Positions 27,893-40,045 of a stretch of 64,000 nt of DNA are shown piece by piece. Source of the DNA: Formicarius rufipectus (lineage: Eukaryota; Chordata; Aves; Passeriformes; Formicariidae); NCBI GenBank assembly GCA_013399695.1, contig VXAU01004372.1, positions 9,264 to 73,263 of the forward strand, given 5' to 3'. The notes below the pieces were generated by a model, which was not told the DNA's origin, did not search any database, and worked only from the letters and a program-made list of their open reading frames with translations. The number at the start of each line of letters is the position of its first letter. Position 1 is the stretch's first letter. Both the position numbers and the translations under genes were made by a program.

Positions 27893-28047
27893 TTGCTGAT
27901 GCAGATTCCAGTATTAAAACCCTAGAAAAGGAAGCAGATCGCCTGTTAGATAAAATCAAGCCAATCAAAGAACTTCAGGATAACTTAGGGAAAAACATTT
28001 CTCAGATCAAAGAGCTGATAAACCAAGCTAGGAAGCAAGCCAATTCG
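27893..28047 (+). CDS. LAMA2: LAMA2 exon 8 of window (end of coiled coil)
   Basis: This exon has 155 bases. Its first two bases complete an Ile codon, and it ends in phase 0. The acceptor 'tcttataaag' is weak (purines next to the AG), but the frame and product fix it; the donor is gtaagt. It encodes ADADSSIKTLEKEADRLLDK followed by IKPIKELQDNLGKNISQIKE and INQARKQANS, the last part of the rod before LG1. NIS is a potential N-glycosylation site. Confidence 0.93.
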
Positions 28048-29668
28048 GTAAGTCCTCTTTCTCAAAAAAATGCCTTTTTTAGTATTGGTGGGATTTTACT
28101 TTCTACTTTTTTATTTCTTTTCCGAAGCATGAACCCTGCCTAATTCTAAACAGAGTAAAGAGAGAAAAGCAATGAAGTATAATTTCTCAGATAAAAACAG
28201 AATATTCTGATGACTTTCACTCTGTGTCTTGTTTCTTCACTTAAAACATGCATTTGTTAAAGGAATAACAGCTGTATGTATGTATCTGAAAAAGTTATTA
28301 TTTAAGTATTGTAGATGGTAATACAGCAGAAAAGTCAAAATATGTTTTTTTTTTTTTTTTGAAAACAAAACTGTGGGTTTTTTTGTTTCAGCACTAATAT
28401 TAAGCCCCAGATTTCATTTCATAGAATTTATATTACTCAAGAATGACATCATCTAAAAATCACTGAAATTGCTAAATGTTTTCCCCATATTTTTGGTTTT
28501 TCTTTGTCCGGGGGCAGCTCTGAGGACTAAAACTTGAGTCAAGATTATATATCTAGTCCATTTAGTGAGTTTGAAGTCCAACCCCCTGACTAAGTGATAC
28601 TATCAACTCAAGGATCAGCTGGTTAATTCTGAGGTTATTCAGCTTGTCACCTAATTAGGAAAGCAAAAAAATCTTGAAGATAGTGCTTAAGAAATCTTCC
28701 TGAAAAGTGGTTGTAAAATAGTTGAAAAAAAATAATCTACAGAATATTAGGATACTGGAAAAGAAGTGTATTCCATACATGTGATGAAATTTGCACAGAA
28801 TAGGAAGACTACAGTAATTTTATGGTTTTTTACATTCATCGTCTGTCTGAAACCTTTGAAGTACTTAACTGTTCAGCATTTCTGAGATAGGGAAATTACA
28901 AATTCGGTCCTATAATAGATCTCCTTTTTAGCAAAGTTTGCCCTAAGCATAAGGTGATACTGTTATGTACATTTCCTCTAATGCATAAACATGTCTAGCT
29001 GGGATTGGACTACCATTGTACTGTCATTATGTCTGTGCTGGCATTATGAAAGCAAACAATAAACTGTTTTTATCTGTGCTCAGAGCCTGAGGAAATTAGT
29101 ACATGTATCCAAAAGCATGTGCCACTCAGCTGTGACAATAAAACTTAGCTATGTATGCCAACGTCATTATGGACTATGTAAAAGCAGTGATAGACACAAC
29201 TGTTGGTTTAAAAATAGTTGTGGAAAAGTGTCTTAAGTTGGTATAATCAGATAGTACAAAAAATAGATCATTCTGACTACTCAGTAGCAATACTCTGGGA
29301 TTCCTTCAGGACTGCTACTTATTTTTCTGGCTGCTTATACCACTTATAGACTATCTGTACTGCTAGAATTCCACTGCTGCTTGCATTGGACCAGTATATC
29401 CTCTAGCTGTTTTTAATCTGTACAGTTTCTCCTTTCAAATCTGAATGCCAGAAAGAGCTTTAATTTCCTTTTGATAAACATTTTCAGAAAGAAAATCCTA
29501 TTTCTACCTCCTTTGCATACCCAAGCAACTTCTTGGTACATGTAATAAAAAAATGCAAAATAAAAAAAAAAAGACTATTATATTTTTATAATTAGTTGGA
29601 AGCATTGATAGTTAATTATGGAATAATAAGCTGTGAACTGAATTCTTTCTGCTGTGCTTTTTTTGAAG
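28048..29668 (+). other. LAMA2 intron 8 of window
   Basis: This GT-AG intron has poly-T near 28346-28361 and poly-A near 29559-29571. I see no recognisable element. Confidence 0.9.
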
Positions 29669-29812
29669 ATCAAAGTGTCCGTGTCTTCTGGAGGCAATTG
29701 TATTCGCACATACAGACCAGATATAAAGAAGGGAACATACAACACCGTCATTGTCAATGTGAAGACAGTAGTTGCTGATAATCTGCTTTTTTACCTTGGA
29801 AGTGCCAAGTTT
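29669..29812 (+). CDS. LAMA2: LAMA2 exon 9 of window (LG1 start)
   Basis: This exon has 144 bases, 48 codons and phase 0 at both ends. The acceptor is 'ttttttgaag' and the donor gtgagt. It opens the first laminin G-like domain with IKVSVSSGGNCIRTYRPDIK and continues to NLLFYLGSAKF, a classic LG beta-strand pair. LG1-3 form a cloverleaf at the foot of the coiled coil that binds integrins such as alpha7beta1 (family knowledge). Confidence 0.96.
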
Positions 29813-30706
29813 GTGAGTCTGTCTCCTGCTTTTCATGTCAGAGTTGCTCGATCAAATCAGACTACTGACAAATAAAGAAGATGAGAAAGGCTTTTTTTTA
29901 CCTCACAGAGGCTTCAAAGAAGTAGTAGTGGGTCTAAGATAATCTAGACATTTACTGTCTTTGGTATTAATATAGAAACTTCTAAAATATGAACAGCATT
30001 TTTTTTACATATATCTTTATTTTAACAGGATATGAAATAGGGTTGTATAGGAACTACATTAAGGCTTTAAAATTCACAGTGCAACCAGTGTAATTTTGGA
30101 GTTGGTTGTGGGCTTTCCCTTGGGAATGAAGTAGCTAATCATATTGGATCTGTCAAAGCTGCTATTTATTGTAATTTTAAGTCAAGGTTACAATTTCAAG
30201 CATAATAATGGTGGCTGATTCAGTTTCCCATGAGGCCCATAGAAGATATACTTCTAGAATAACCATAATAATTCAGTACATGGAAAAAGTATTTTATTTC
30301 CAACATTTTGAACTATGTATTTTATTTACCTAGTACAAAATGAAAAGGCTAGATGTCATCATGTATCTCAACATATTTCTTCCATCCAAGGGGTATTTCA
30401 ACAGTGTTTTTCTGAGTTAAATCCTTCTCTTGAGGGCTAAAATCTTAGCATTTATATGTCTGACAGTAATTTTCTCATTTCTGTTATCACTGAGAGAAAT
30501 TGTTTGTCTTAAGATTCCTTGTTTGAACCAATGAAAGCAGAAAAAAGAGAGTCTTATTTTAGATCACTGTGAGAATTAATGTTCGTATTCTGCTGTCTGT
30601 ATGTGGGCTTCTGGTGCCTCATTAGACGATCTGAAATGTGAGGAGTTCTGGAAAACTTCCTTAATTGAAGTGTGAGATTGCTTTTATTTTCATATTTTAC
30701 ATGTAG
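29813..30706 (+). other. LAMA2 intron 9 of window
   Basis: This short GT-AG intron shows nothing recognisable. Confidence 0.9.
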
Positions 30707-30840
30707 ACTGACTTCTTGGCCATAGAGATGCGCAAAGGCAAGGTGAGCTTCCTGTGGGATGTGGGGTCTGGAGTTGGACGGGTAGAGTATCCAGATCTGA
30801 CCATTGATGATGGGTTTTGGTACCGGATTGAAGCCTATAG
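30707..30840 (+). CDS. LAMA2: LAMA2 exon 10 of window (LG1)
   Basis: This exon has 134 bases, starts in phase 0 and ends two bases into an Arg codon (AG|G). The acceptor is 'ttttacatgtag' and the donor gtaagt. The peptide TDFLAIEMRKGKVSFLWDVG followed by SGVGRVEYPDLTIDDGFWYR has the LG signature in which a 'G.V.F.WD.GSG' strand is followed by a loop and the 'W..I' strand. It is nearly identical to LAMA2 of mammals as I recall it. Confidence 0.97.
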
Positions 30841-33520
30841 GTAAGTACATATTTCCTTTCCAAGATTTTAGAAAAAATGGCTAGTATCAGAAATTCTAGT
30901 CTGGTTTAATGATAGCTTTTGAACCTACATCCATTAGTGCCAAAAGTATATACACTACAATTACTATTGTAAAGTGAACTGTTCTGTCGAGAATTTATGT
31001 TAATCACATAGTTACCCTCTAGCATCGACAATCTATGACTGATTATATTCCCTTCTATTTAGCTATCACTCTATAGATTCTCTTCTTCAACTAGTTTCGT
31101 TTTTAAATCAGTTACAGGTTGGGGCACCCGAATGCATAACTGCTATTCTTTTCTCCTTGAACTGTAAAGAGGAGCAGGTTTTCTGAATTTCTCGTCTTGA
31201 TTCAGTATGGCAAATGAATGGTCTGTCACACAGGAGTATCTTGATTCTTACTAAAAATGCCATTTCCATAGGCAAAATGTCTCACCTAACCGGAGATATT
31301 TAAAAAAGATTAAATTTATGAAAACTCAAGGAGGAAATATTCTAGAAAGTTAAAATACATTTTGTAATCTGAGAGCCACTGTTGAATGCTTTTGAACTTC
31401 AGAAATAGAGATATGTAAATATTCAAAATCCAGATTTTTTAATTGAAGCTTATGTTTTCCATTCAAATAGCAAACACGTGACATATGGTGTAGTTATTAC
31501 AGCATAAGGATTGCATAACTTTATAGCCTTTGTCTTGAACAGATCTTACTAATTCAGATAACATCAGCTGTATTGTAATTTGATAGAAAACTGAATAATT
31601 ACTCCTGCATCATTACAGTTAATTTCACATAGTACTAAACATAGAATGGATAATATAGTCAGAAAATGAGAGAATGAAGGAGAAAGAAAACAAAGCACTC
31701 TAATTCTGATTACATGCACAGCTCTCAGATGAGGAAATTGCATTCAGTTTAAACAATTTAGTGAAATCACAGAAATCAGACATTCAGAGCAGAGAATTAA
31801 ATAAAATTATGGCACCATCTATAGAAGCTGGCTTAATGAAACCTTATTGCTAGGAAAATACGAACGGGGGTACAATATGAATTGTTGAAATCTTCACCAG
31901 TTCATATTATGCATACTAAAGCAGCTTCATGACACAGTAAAGCCAGGCTTTCATTTACAAGAAAGCTGCTTCAGCAGAATGTGGAGCCTGGACGTGGTAT
32001 AAAATTCAGACATCCTACAAAAGCCCATTACCTATTAGCTAGTTGTTCTGGATATATAGGGGGTGCATGCCATTAGTTTTGAACAAAGTGCTGGATCAGC
32101 GATTTAGAACAATTACAACTGCACAAATCAAACATACAGGGCAGTGTTTGGGAGAATTACATTGCAGAGGCATTAGTTGGATTTGTGGGATTTGGATGAG
32201 GAGCTTGGGACTGATTTTGCATTCTTAAGGCAGACTTCACAAGTCATGTAGCCTTCAACTTTGAACATTTTAGTCCATTTGATAACTCTTTGCTTACTCA
32301 TTTCATTCCCTCACACGTTTTCTCTGAATTTCTGCTCAATTCCAGCCACAGACCTTTTCAGCCTGACAGAGCTGCCTGAACAGCTGGACCAGGGCATCTG
32401 TTTAGAATGCGAACATAAGATGAAATTCTGGCCTCTGAATTTTGCCATTGTTTTCAGTGGTGACAAGGCATTGACAATAATAATAATATGGTGTTAAACC
32501 CACCATAAGTTGATAGCAGCTCTTCGTCAAGGATTCTGAAGGGTCTTAAACAGAAGAAGTGCAGTGGCACAGAGGTTAGGAAATTCTTAAGGTCACTCAG
32601 CATTCTGAATGAAGTCTAAATATGAAAAATCTGTCTGTTGAGTAATGATCAGAGGTGTTCAGTTGATGCCTGCACCAAAATTTCCAGTTAGTTAAGACTA
32701 AATTGATAATTACTGCATCTGTTTTTGAGGGGGACTTAATTTTCATCACCTTTTTATGTAAAGCATACTGATCCTTTGCATTTTATTGTATACGCAGAGT
32801 TTAGAATGGAAATATTTTGAATTCTTTTTAATGGAATAGAAGTCAACTTTGTATATTTCTATAGGAATTTCTAAAGGAATTCCCTATGCATTGATGGTAC
32901 AGGATTTTACAAATGTCACTTACAAAGTTACTTACCTGCTTACAGAAGCAAATCTAATTCGTATCAAGAACTGCAATCAATCAAAGTTTCAATTAACAAA
33001 GGAAATTCTGGCATAACAGCATGTGATAAAATGATTTAAATCAGATTTACAACATGCAGAGAATGTCAATTTTGTGAGACAGTCAAATGGATGAGACAAT
33101 ATTTTTGAGACTCACTAGATCAGTGAAACAATGTGACTTGACTTCAGCAGGCCTCAATTAGGAGCAGAACCTGATTAGTTGTGATTTTAATCAACTGGTT
33201 AAAGTATTACCATTGTTTGTATTGTTAATGACAGAGTTTATGCAGTGCCTTTCCTTTGAGGGCAAAGGATGCTTGAATCACCAATTCACTGTAGACACCA
33301 TCCAGTCTAGCTCAGAAAGAATTCGAACTTAAACTACTGTGGTAAATCTAAGCCATGCTTTTCAATGAGGATTTTCTGTGCTTTCAGGGGATCAAGTAGC
33401 AGAGGTTTCTATAGGGTATTTTATAATCTAATGTTTGAAGGCTTGCAAAAGTCAACTCATTTATATCATGCATCTCCTAAAGAGCAAGCACTGCATAAAT
33501 TACATACATTTTTCATACAG

Positions 33521-34345
33521 TCATAGAATAATGCTGAGTTGGAAGGGACCCACAAGGATCATCAAATCCAATTCTTTCCTCTGAGCAGGACACCACAAGA
33601 ATCATGTGCCTCAGGGAATTTTCCAATATCTAAAGCTCCCCTAACTCAGCTTCATGCCATTTCCTCAAATTCTGTTACTGGTCACAAGACTGATGAGGCC
33701 ACTTCTTGCTCCTTTGCTTCCTCTCACAAGGAAGTTGAAGACTGCATGAGGTCTCCCCTCAGTCTCCTCTTCTCCAGGCTGAACTGGCCAAGTGACCTCA
33801 GTCGCTCCTCGTAAGGGCTTCCCCTCAAAGTCCTTCACTATTCTTGTAGCCCTCCTTTGGACACTCTAAAATTACTTAATATCTTCCTTATATTGCAGTG
33901 CCTAAAACTGCACACAGTATTCAAGGTGAGGCCACCCCAGTGTAGAGCAGAGTGGGACTATCCCCTCCCTTGACTGGCTCATGAAGCTTTGCCTGATGCC
34001 CCCAAGGACGTGGTTGGCCCTCCTGGCTGCCCAGGCACTGCTGAATCATATTCAACATCCAAGGGCCTCCACATCCCTTTCCTCATTCCCTGGTCTATAT
34101 ACATAACCAAGGTTTCCCTGTCCCAGTTGCAGAATCCAGCACTTGCCCTTGTTAAACTTCATACAGTTGGTGATTGCCAGTCTCTCTGATTTGTTGAGGT
34201 CTCCCTGCAGAGCCTCTCTGCCCTTGAAAAAGTCAACAGCTCTTCCCAGTTTATTGTCCTATTTGTGCCTGTTTGCGTATCAGTCACATAGTGCTGGTAC
34301 ATCTTCTGTAATCCTCCAGTTTTACAGGACTGTCTATTGCTAGAA
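33521..34345 (-). mobile_element. CR1 LINE, 5'-truncated, minus strand
   Basis: The left edge is the reverse complement of a CR1 3' end: 'tcatagaataatgctgag' followed by 'ttggaagggacccacaagga'. Internal text such as the antisense of the 3' part ('cttgttaaacttcata') matches avian CR1. The right boundary (5' end of the copy) is uncertain; similarity fades after about 34260. Open frames called here are antisense of the LINE and not genes. Confidence 0.85.
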
Positions 34346-34734
34346 CAACATCTTCTAACCCAATGACTTGTCATGCACAAGTCTTTTAGCTGTCAAGTTA
34401 GCCAAGAGCTCTCTTCAAGCTCCATTGTCCTCTATAAATAAGAGAGAATTATTTATGGAAGAAACTCCATTGTTAGCATTTTGGTCTCTTTGAAGATGAA
34501 AGACAGCCGTACTATTTGGAAATTATTAGGTACCCTAAAGTGTCAGTCTACTCAGTGACTTTTGTATTATTGCACTCGAATGTTTCTAAACTGGAATCCT
34601 CATTGCCGCACAATATAGACTGGAAGTGCCAGTAACTTTCTTTCAGAGAACATTAGATTTCCACAGTTTTAGAATAGTTTTGAGCAACTTCTAGTCATTT
34701 GATAATTATTAAATTGAGAACTTTTATCCTTTAA

Positions 34735-36280
34735 AGGGCTTCACCTCAATAAACCTGCAATCAAGCAGTTGCAACTTAGACCCACACACATCCATGGGTA
34801 TGGGATTCACCCAAGGCTATTGAGGGAGCTGGCAGAAGATCTCACCAGGCCACTTTCAATCATTTACCAGCAGTCCTGTTCAACCAGGGTCATCCCAGGT
34901 GACTGAAAGTTGGTAAATGTGACACCCATCTATAGGAAGAGTTAGAAAGAGGATTCAGGGAACTACATGCCTGTCAGTCTGACCTTGGTGCCAGGAAAGA
35001 TCACAGAGCAGATCATCTTGAGAGCAATCCAACTGCATGTACAGGACAAACAGGGAATGAGTTAGCCATAGTAGGTTTATGCAAGGCAGGTCCTGCTTGA
35101 CTAACCTGATTTCCTTCTATGGAAAGGTGACCTGCCTAGCAGATAGGAGAAAGGCTATAGATGTTTTACCTAGACTTTAGTAAAGCCTTTCACAACGTTC
35201 TCCTGGAGAATCTGGCAGCTTATAGCTTTGGCAGGTGCACTGTTTGCTGGGTAAAAAATTGTCTGGATAGCTGAGCCCAGAGACTGGTGGTGAACGGAGT
35301 TTCATCCAGCTGATGGCCAGTCAAAGGTGGTGTCCCCCGAGGCTCACTCTTGGAGTCAGTTCTGTTTAACATCTTCACCTGTACAAGAGAATTGAGGGCA
35401 CCTTCAGTCAGTTCACAGATGACACCAGTTTGGGCAGGAGTTTTGATCTGCTGGAGGACAGGAAGGCACTGCAGAGGGATCTGGACAGGCTGAATTGATG
35501 GGCTGAGTCAATTGTATGAAGCCAAGTGCCAGGTCCTGCACTTGGGGCACAACAATCCCATGCAGTTCTACAGGCTGAGGTGCAGAGTGGCTGGAAAACT
35601 GCCCTGTGGAGAAGTACTTGGGAGTGCTGTCAACAGTGATTGAACATCATTCAGCAGTGTGCCCAGATGGCCAAGGCGGCCAATGTCATCCTGGCCTGTA
35701 TCAGCAATAGTGTTGCTGGGAAGACAAGGGAAGTGATATTCTCCTGTACTCAGCACTGGTGAGGTCACACCTTGAATTGTGTGTCCAGTTACACTCACTA
35801 CAAGAAACACATTGAAGTGCAGGAGCATGTCCAGAGAAGGGCAATGGAGCTGGTAAATGGTCTGTAACATAAGTCCTGTGAGGAGCAGCTGGAGAAGCTG
35901 GAGTTCTTTAGCCAGGAGAGAAAGAGGCTCAGGGGAGATCTTATCACTCTCTGCAACTACCTGAAAGAAGGTTGTTGCCAGGTGGAGGTCGGTCTCTTCT
36001 CTGAGGTAACAAGTGTCAGGACAAGAGGAGATGGACTGAAGTTGTGCCAGGGTAGGTTTAGATTTGATATTAGGAATTTTTTTTTTCATGGAATGGGTTG
36101 CACATCATTGGAACAGGCTGCTCAGAGTAGTGGAGTCACACCTCTGGAAGTGTTCAAAAAACATGTGGGTATGGCACTTGAGGACATGATTTAATGATGA
36201 ACATGGTGGTGGTGCTGGCTTGCTGGTTGAACATGATGATCTTAAAGGTCTTTTCCAACCTTAACAGTTCTATGATTCTA
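34735..36280 (+). mobile_element. CR1 LINE, 5'-truncated, plus strand, with broken reverse transcriptase
   Basis: About 1.5 kb of avian CR1 ends at the typical terminus 'acagttctatgattcta'. It contains the C-terminal part of ORF2: a decayed reverse-transcriptase strand reading LDFSKAFHNVLLE near 35173-35210 (LDFSKAFD is the usual form), a region with 'ctgggtaaaaaattgtctgg', and the downstream 3' domain. Stops and frame shifts interrupt it, so it is a dead copy. Its 3' region differs from that of the minus-strand neighbour, so the two belong to different CR1 subfamilies. Confidence 0.9.
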
Positions 36281-37931
36281 AAAAAAACAATAAATTCAAA
36301 TTTGGATTTTCTGCTATGTAGAAAGCTATCTACTTAGCATTCAGTTGGTTTTGAAATACAAGCTAAAATATTGCCGTTAAAAATAATTTTTAAAAAATCT
36401 TTAGAATAATGTGGATGGCTCTAGCACACTTCTTTAAAATTATTTCAACATCATATTTGCATGCTCCAGATGTCATTTAGGAGATACCCTGGGAAACTGA
36501 GACTTCCATCCATGTGATTTCCAGAGATTTCAGTTGAAGGTATGGGTGGGTAATCAAAGAGCTCCAGTGCTTTTTTGCAAATACACATTTTTCCCATTGG
36601 AAGTCTTGAGATCCCTGACTACAAAGCAGGCAACACTGCATAGATCTACAAAGGTACTGATCATTGATTGGAAACCCTCTAGTGTAACTGCATCCAGGCT
36701 TCCCAGTCTAGGAGAATTTTGTCAAAAATGAAATTTCTCAAATAATTTCTTTTAAAATATAAATTTCTTGTTTTCCAGTCCCATGTTATTTCATAAGAAA
36801 ACTGTCAACTCTTCTGGTTTTTGGGTAATAGAGTCTGAGACAAAGGAATTTCTGAAGAGTGTTTTTTAGACATAAAATGCAGAGTCTTACAGGATTTTTT
36901 TACCCTCTAGAGCCGCAGTCCAGTAAATTTTCAAAATCAAGGAATTCTCTAAATAATTCATGTATCATGACATGATTTAGGTCATATTCCATGCTTATTT
37001 CTACAATCATATTATGGCCCCATAAATTATATGTGTTGATTATGATCTGTCTGTTTGGCATGACACACTCATTTATGGTGTGACTCTAAGTGCCTAATAG
37101 TTCACTTCTGTTAAGTAGTAGCCTTTCTATTAAAAAACTACTATCCATAGTGCTGTAAGCTACAGTAATGTTAAGCAAATTGTTGTAAAGGATTCAAAAT
37201 TATTTGTTTCCTTTCAAATACCTTTCTATACATCTGGAAGACTAGAAGGAATCATCTCACATTCTCTTCCTCCTGTTGTAAATACATGTCAACAAACTCC
37301 TTCTGTGCCAGTTACTGCATTAATATAACCTAAGGAGTAGAAAATGAACTGATGCAGATGCTGGTAACAAATGGCAAAGTCTGTTGTTGTTGTTACCATC
37401 AGTATGTGATGTGATTCAAAGAGAACAATGAGGTAGCATTCTTAAACGTAATGGGGTTTGTGCCTTGTTTGATAAGCAACCAGTGAGCTCCACTGCAGAA
37501 AATATGAAGGAAACTGCAGTACTTTATCACAAGATAATTCATCTCAGTTCAAATATAATCTAATAAACCTTATGAAATTAAGAAATTTCATTTGGAAACT
37601 TGCCTGCAGTATTTGTTATGTCAAAAAAACAATTACTTAACACTAATTTCATTACAATAATTTAAAAAATGCAGCTTCCTTGTTTTTGTCAAGCTCCATG
37701 TGTATAGCAAATTTTTTTCAAAAAGGACATTCAGATGAGAAAAAAGTCTGATTCAGCGGTCATGCCTTTAATTTATACAGGTGTAATAGCCTGTTTGTTT
37801 GTCTCAAAATGGAGCATAAGCAGGTAAGTAATACATACCTGTGTTAAAAGGTGCCATATAAAATGGACTTTTCCTGCGTTTGGCGTAGCTACTGACTTTG
37901 TATCCTTAAATTATTTCTTTTAAATCCCTAG

Positions 37932-38091
37932 GACTGGGAAAAATGGCACAATATCAGTGCGAGCTCTGGATGGTCCTAAAGCCACCATTGTGCCAGCCAC
38001 ATTCAGTGCTGTCTCTCCACCTGGATATACCATTCTGGATGTAGATGTTAATGCTGTCCTGTTTGTTGGTGGTTTAACTGAAAAAATTAAG
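37932..38091 (+). CDS. LAMA2: LAMA2 exon 11 of window (LG1)
   Basis: This exon has 160 bases. Its first base completes the Arg codon, and it ends in phase 0. The acceptor is 'aatccctag' and the donor gtaatg. It encodes TGKNGTISVRALDGPKATIV followed by SPPGYTILDVDVNAVLFVGG, with the LG 'LFVGG' strand at its end. NGT is a potential N-glycosylation site. Confidence 0.96.
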
Positions 38092-39920
38092 GTAATGTCT
38101 TGGCTGGTGCTAGTGGTTGCTTATGTAGACAAATTTTGTTATTGCTTAAAATGGAAATAGTAAATTTTAATATGCTGGCATCCTTGTAGTAGGTGCTTTA
38201 ATAGGAAGAAGTACACCTGCCCTTATGAAAGATTATTGGAATTTGCATACATGTGGGTGCACAGACATGACATTTCCCTGCCCATGCTGATAACTTCCAA
38301 TCAGAAGTCCTGTGACTGGCTATGTTGATGCAGCATGTAGCTCAAGATACTCATTCTTGCTGGATAGCTGGATGCTTTCCCTTGAACATACTGCTGCTCT
38401 GACCGGCTTTCAGTATCACAGTGACAGGAAGTCATTTCTATTTCCATACATTTCTGGTGTCATAACAATATGTATAACAGTATATTTTCCTTCACATTCA
38501 GGGTTTTTTCTTTGCCATGTATCCTCAGTATCACTTCCTCCTTTGCAATCTGCTACGGATGTTTCTGCTTTATTTTCTTCATTTTTTGTTCCTGTTTCCT
38601 CCCTTTTACCACCCCTCTTTGACTGCTACCTGCGTCAGACCCCAGTCTATATTCTCTTGGTTTTTCTCTGTTCATTTTTTCAGTGATTTCTTCTACCTTG
38701 CTGAAGTTAAAGAGAGTGAATAGAAGATTTATGCTAAATAGAGTGGATGGAAATCTTAAAAAAAACCAAACCAAAACAAAAAAAAAAACAAACAAAAAAA
38801 AACAAAACAAACAAACAAAAAAAAACCCACAAGGTTGTCCAATATCCACATCCCTTTTTGCATACATCTTTGCAGTGTATTCAAAAAGAAGGTTCATTAA
38901 CAGTTTTTAAAAACGTCTTTCATCTGACTTGAGTGGAAGACTATGATACTTAGATGTCATGAATTTCTCAGAAGTGACATTAAGTTCATACTTGTTGCTA
39001 ATTAAAACCTTTCCAATTACCCTGGGAAATATGAGTAGCACATTAAGTCTTCTAAGTCATATTTTTCCTTGAATATTTTCAAATTGCACTTCTCCATGTT
39101 CTCTTGCAAGATCTTAATATTTGTAATTGCTGTATGGAAAACAGCAGGTGCTTGTCTATCTCAAAGAGCTGTGTATAGATTTTTAATCAGCTCATATTGA
39201 TGAAGTGAAATTTAAATGAAATGAGGTATTTTTAGAATAAGAATTTTGATCTGAGTACTCTGTGCACTGTCAAATATTACTGCTTTCATCACAGTACCAT
39301 GTTATGATCTAATGAGCATTACCCTATGTGCATGACCCCAGCTTAATGAGTTTTGATGGGACATGGGTTTTAATTGCTTTGCCATCTGCACCTTTTTCTG
39401 TCTCCAAAATTCAGCATGAACTTTACAACTGTAACAGCTGAATTCACAGTTAGTCTTTTAGCTTGGGCAGTCTGCTTCATTTCCACGGTTTTGAGCGTTA
39501 AGTACAGCAGAAACACTTTGCTTATTGTATTGTGGGCAAGATTCCTCATAGTCCTTTCCATGAAGTCTTAAATGAAAACCCAGATAAGCCGTGAACAGAC
39601 ACGAGCAGGCATCTCTTTGAATAGCCAGAAATACTGACAGTGGAAGCCAGAGCATCTCCTGCTTCTCCAGGAAGTGTTCTGCCTAGGCCTTCCTTGTATT
39701 CTCAAATCCATATAGTCTTTTCCATTTGGACTGATACAAAGTTTAGTTCACATTTTCACTGGTTGTTCTGTAAGAGGACGTCTAAGATTAATCACTACTC
39801 TTTTGAAATTTAAAATATTAAGAGGCATCTTATGGTAATTGTTATCATACCAGTTAGGTTTTCAGACACAGTAGGCCATTTGAAATTGAATTCTATGAAG
39901 GTTTGTGTTTTCTTTTGCAG
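38092..39920 (+). other. LAMA2 intron 11 of window
   Basis: This GT-AG intron contains an A-rich (CAAA)n-like tract at 38757-38828. The overlapping open frames at 38312-38932 come from T-rich and A-rich sequence and have no family resemblance. Confidence 0.88.
38757..38828. repeat. A-rich (CAAA)n-like low-complexity tract
   Basis: Irregular A runs are broken by single C or CC. The tract could be the remnant of a retroposon tail, but no element body is recognisable upstream. Confidence 0.8.
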
Positions 39921-40045
39921 AAGTCAGATGCTGTAAGAGTCACCACCTTCACTGGTTGCATGGGTGAAACCTTTCTAGACAGCAAACCCATAGGACTCTG
40001 GAATTTCAGGGATATTGAAGGCGACTGCAAAGGATGTGCCGTCAG
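39921..40045 (+). CDS. LAMA2: LAMA2 exon 12 of window (LG1 end)
   Basis: This exon has 125 bases, starts in phase 0 and ends two bases into a Ser codon (AG|C). The acceptor is 'tttcttttgcag' and the donor gtaggt. It encodes KSDAVRVTTFTGCMGETFLD followed by SKPIGLWNFRDIEGDCKGCA. The cysteines in FTGCMGE and GDCKGC are those of the LG1 C-terminal disulphide region. Confidence 0.96.

Larger units (their letters stand above)
30841..37931 (+). other. LAMA2 intron 10 of window
   Basis: This 7.1-kb GT-AG intron holds two CR1 LINE copies in opposite orientation, at about 33521-34345 and 34735-36280. The remainder (30841-33520 and 36281-37931) is AT-rich with nothing recognisable. Confidence 0.9.

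Noticed and set aside
33539..34380. Several open frames of 66-91 codons
   Set aside because: They lie in the minus-strand CR1 copy and are antisense or shifted frames of LINE sequence.
35568..36089. 173-codon open frame on the minus strand, the longest in the window
   Set aside because: It is the antisense of the plus-strand CR1 LINE copy, whose 3' domain reads cleanly on the other strand.
34735..36280. Active CR1 reverse transcriptase
   Set aside because: The copy is 5'-truncated, broken by stops and frame shifts, and its RT core motif is altered.
38312..38932. Open frames of 124 codons (plus) and 114 codons (minus)
   Set aside because: They are rich in Phe/Leu or Lys/Asn because they cover T-rich and A-rich low-complexity sequence.
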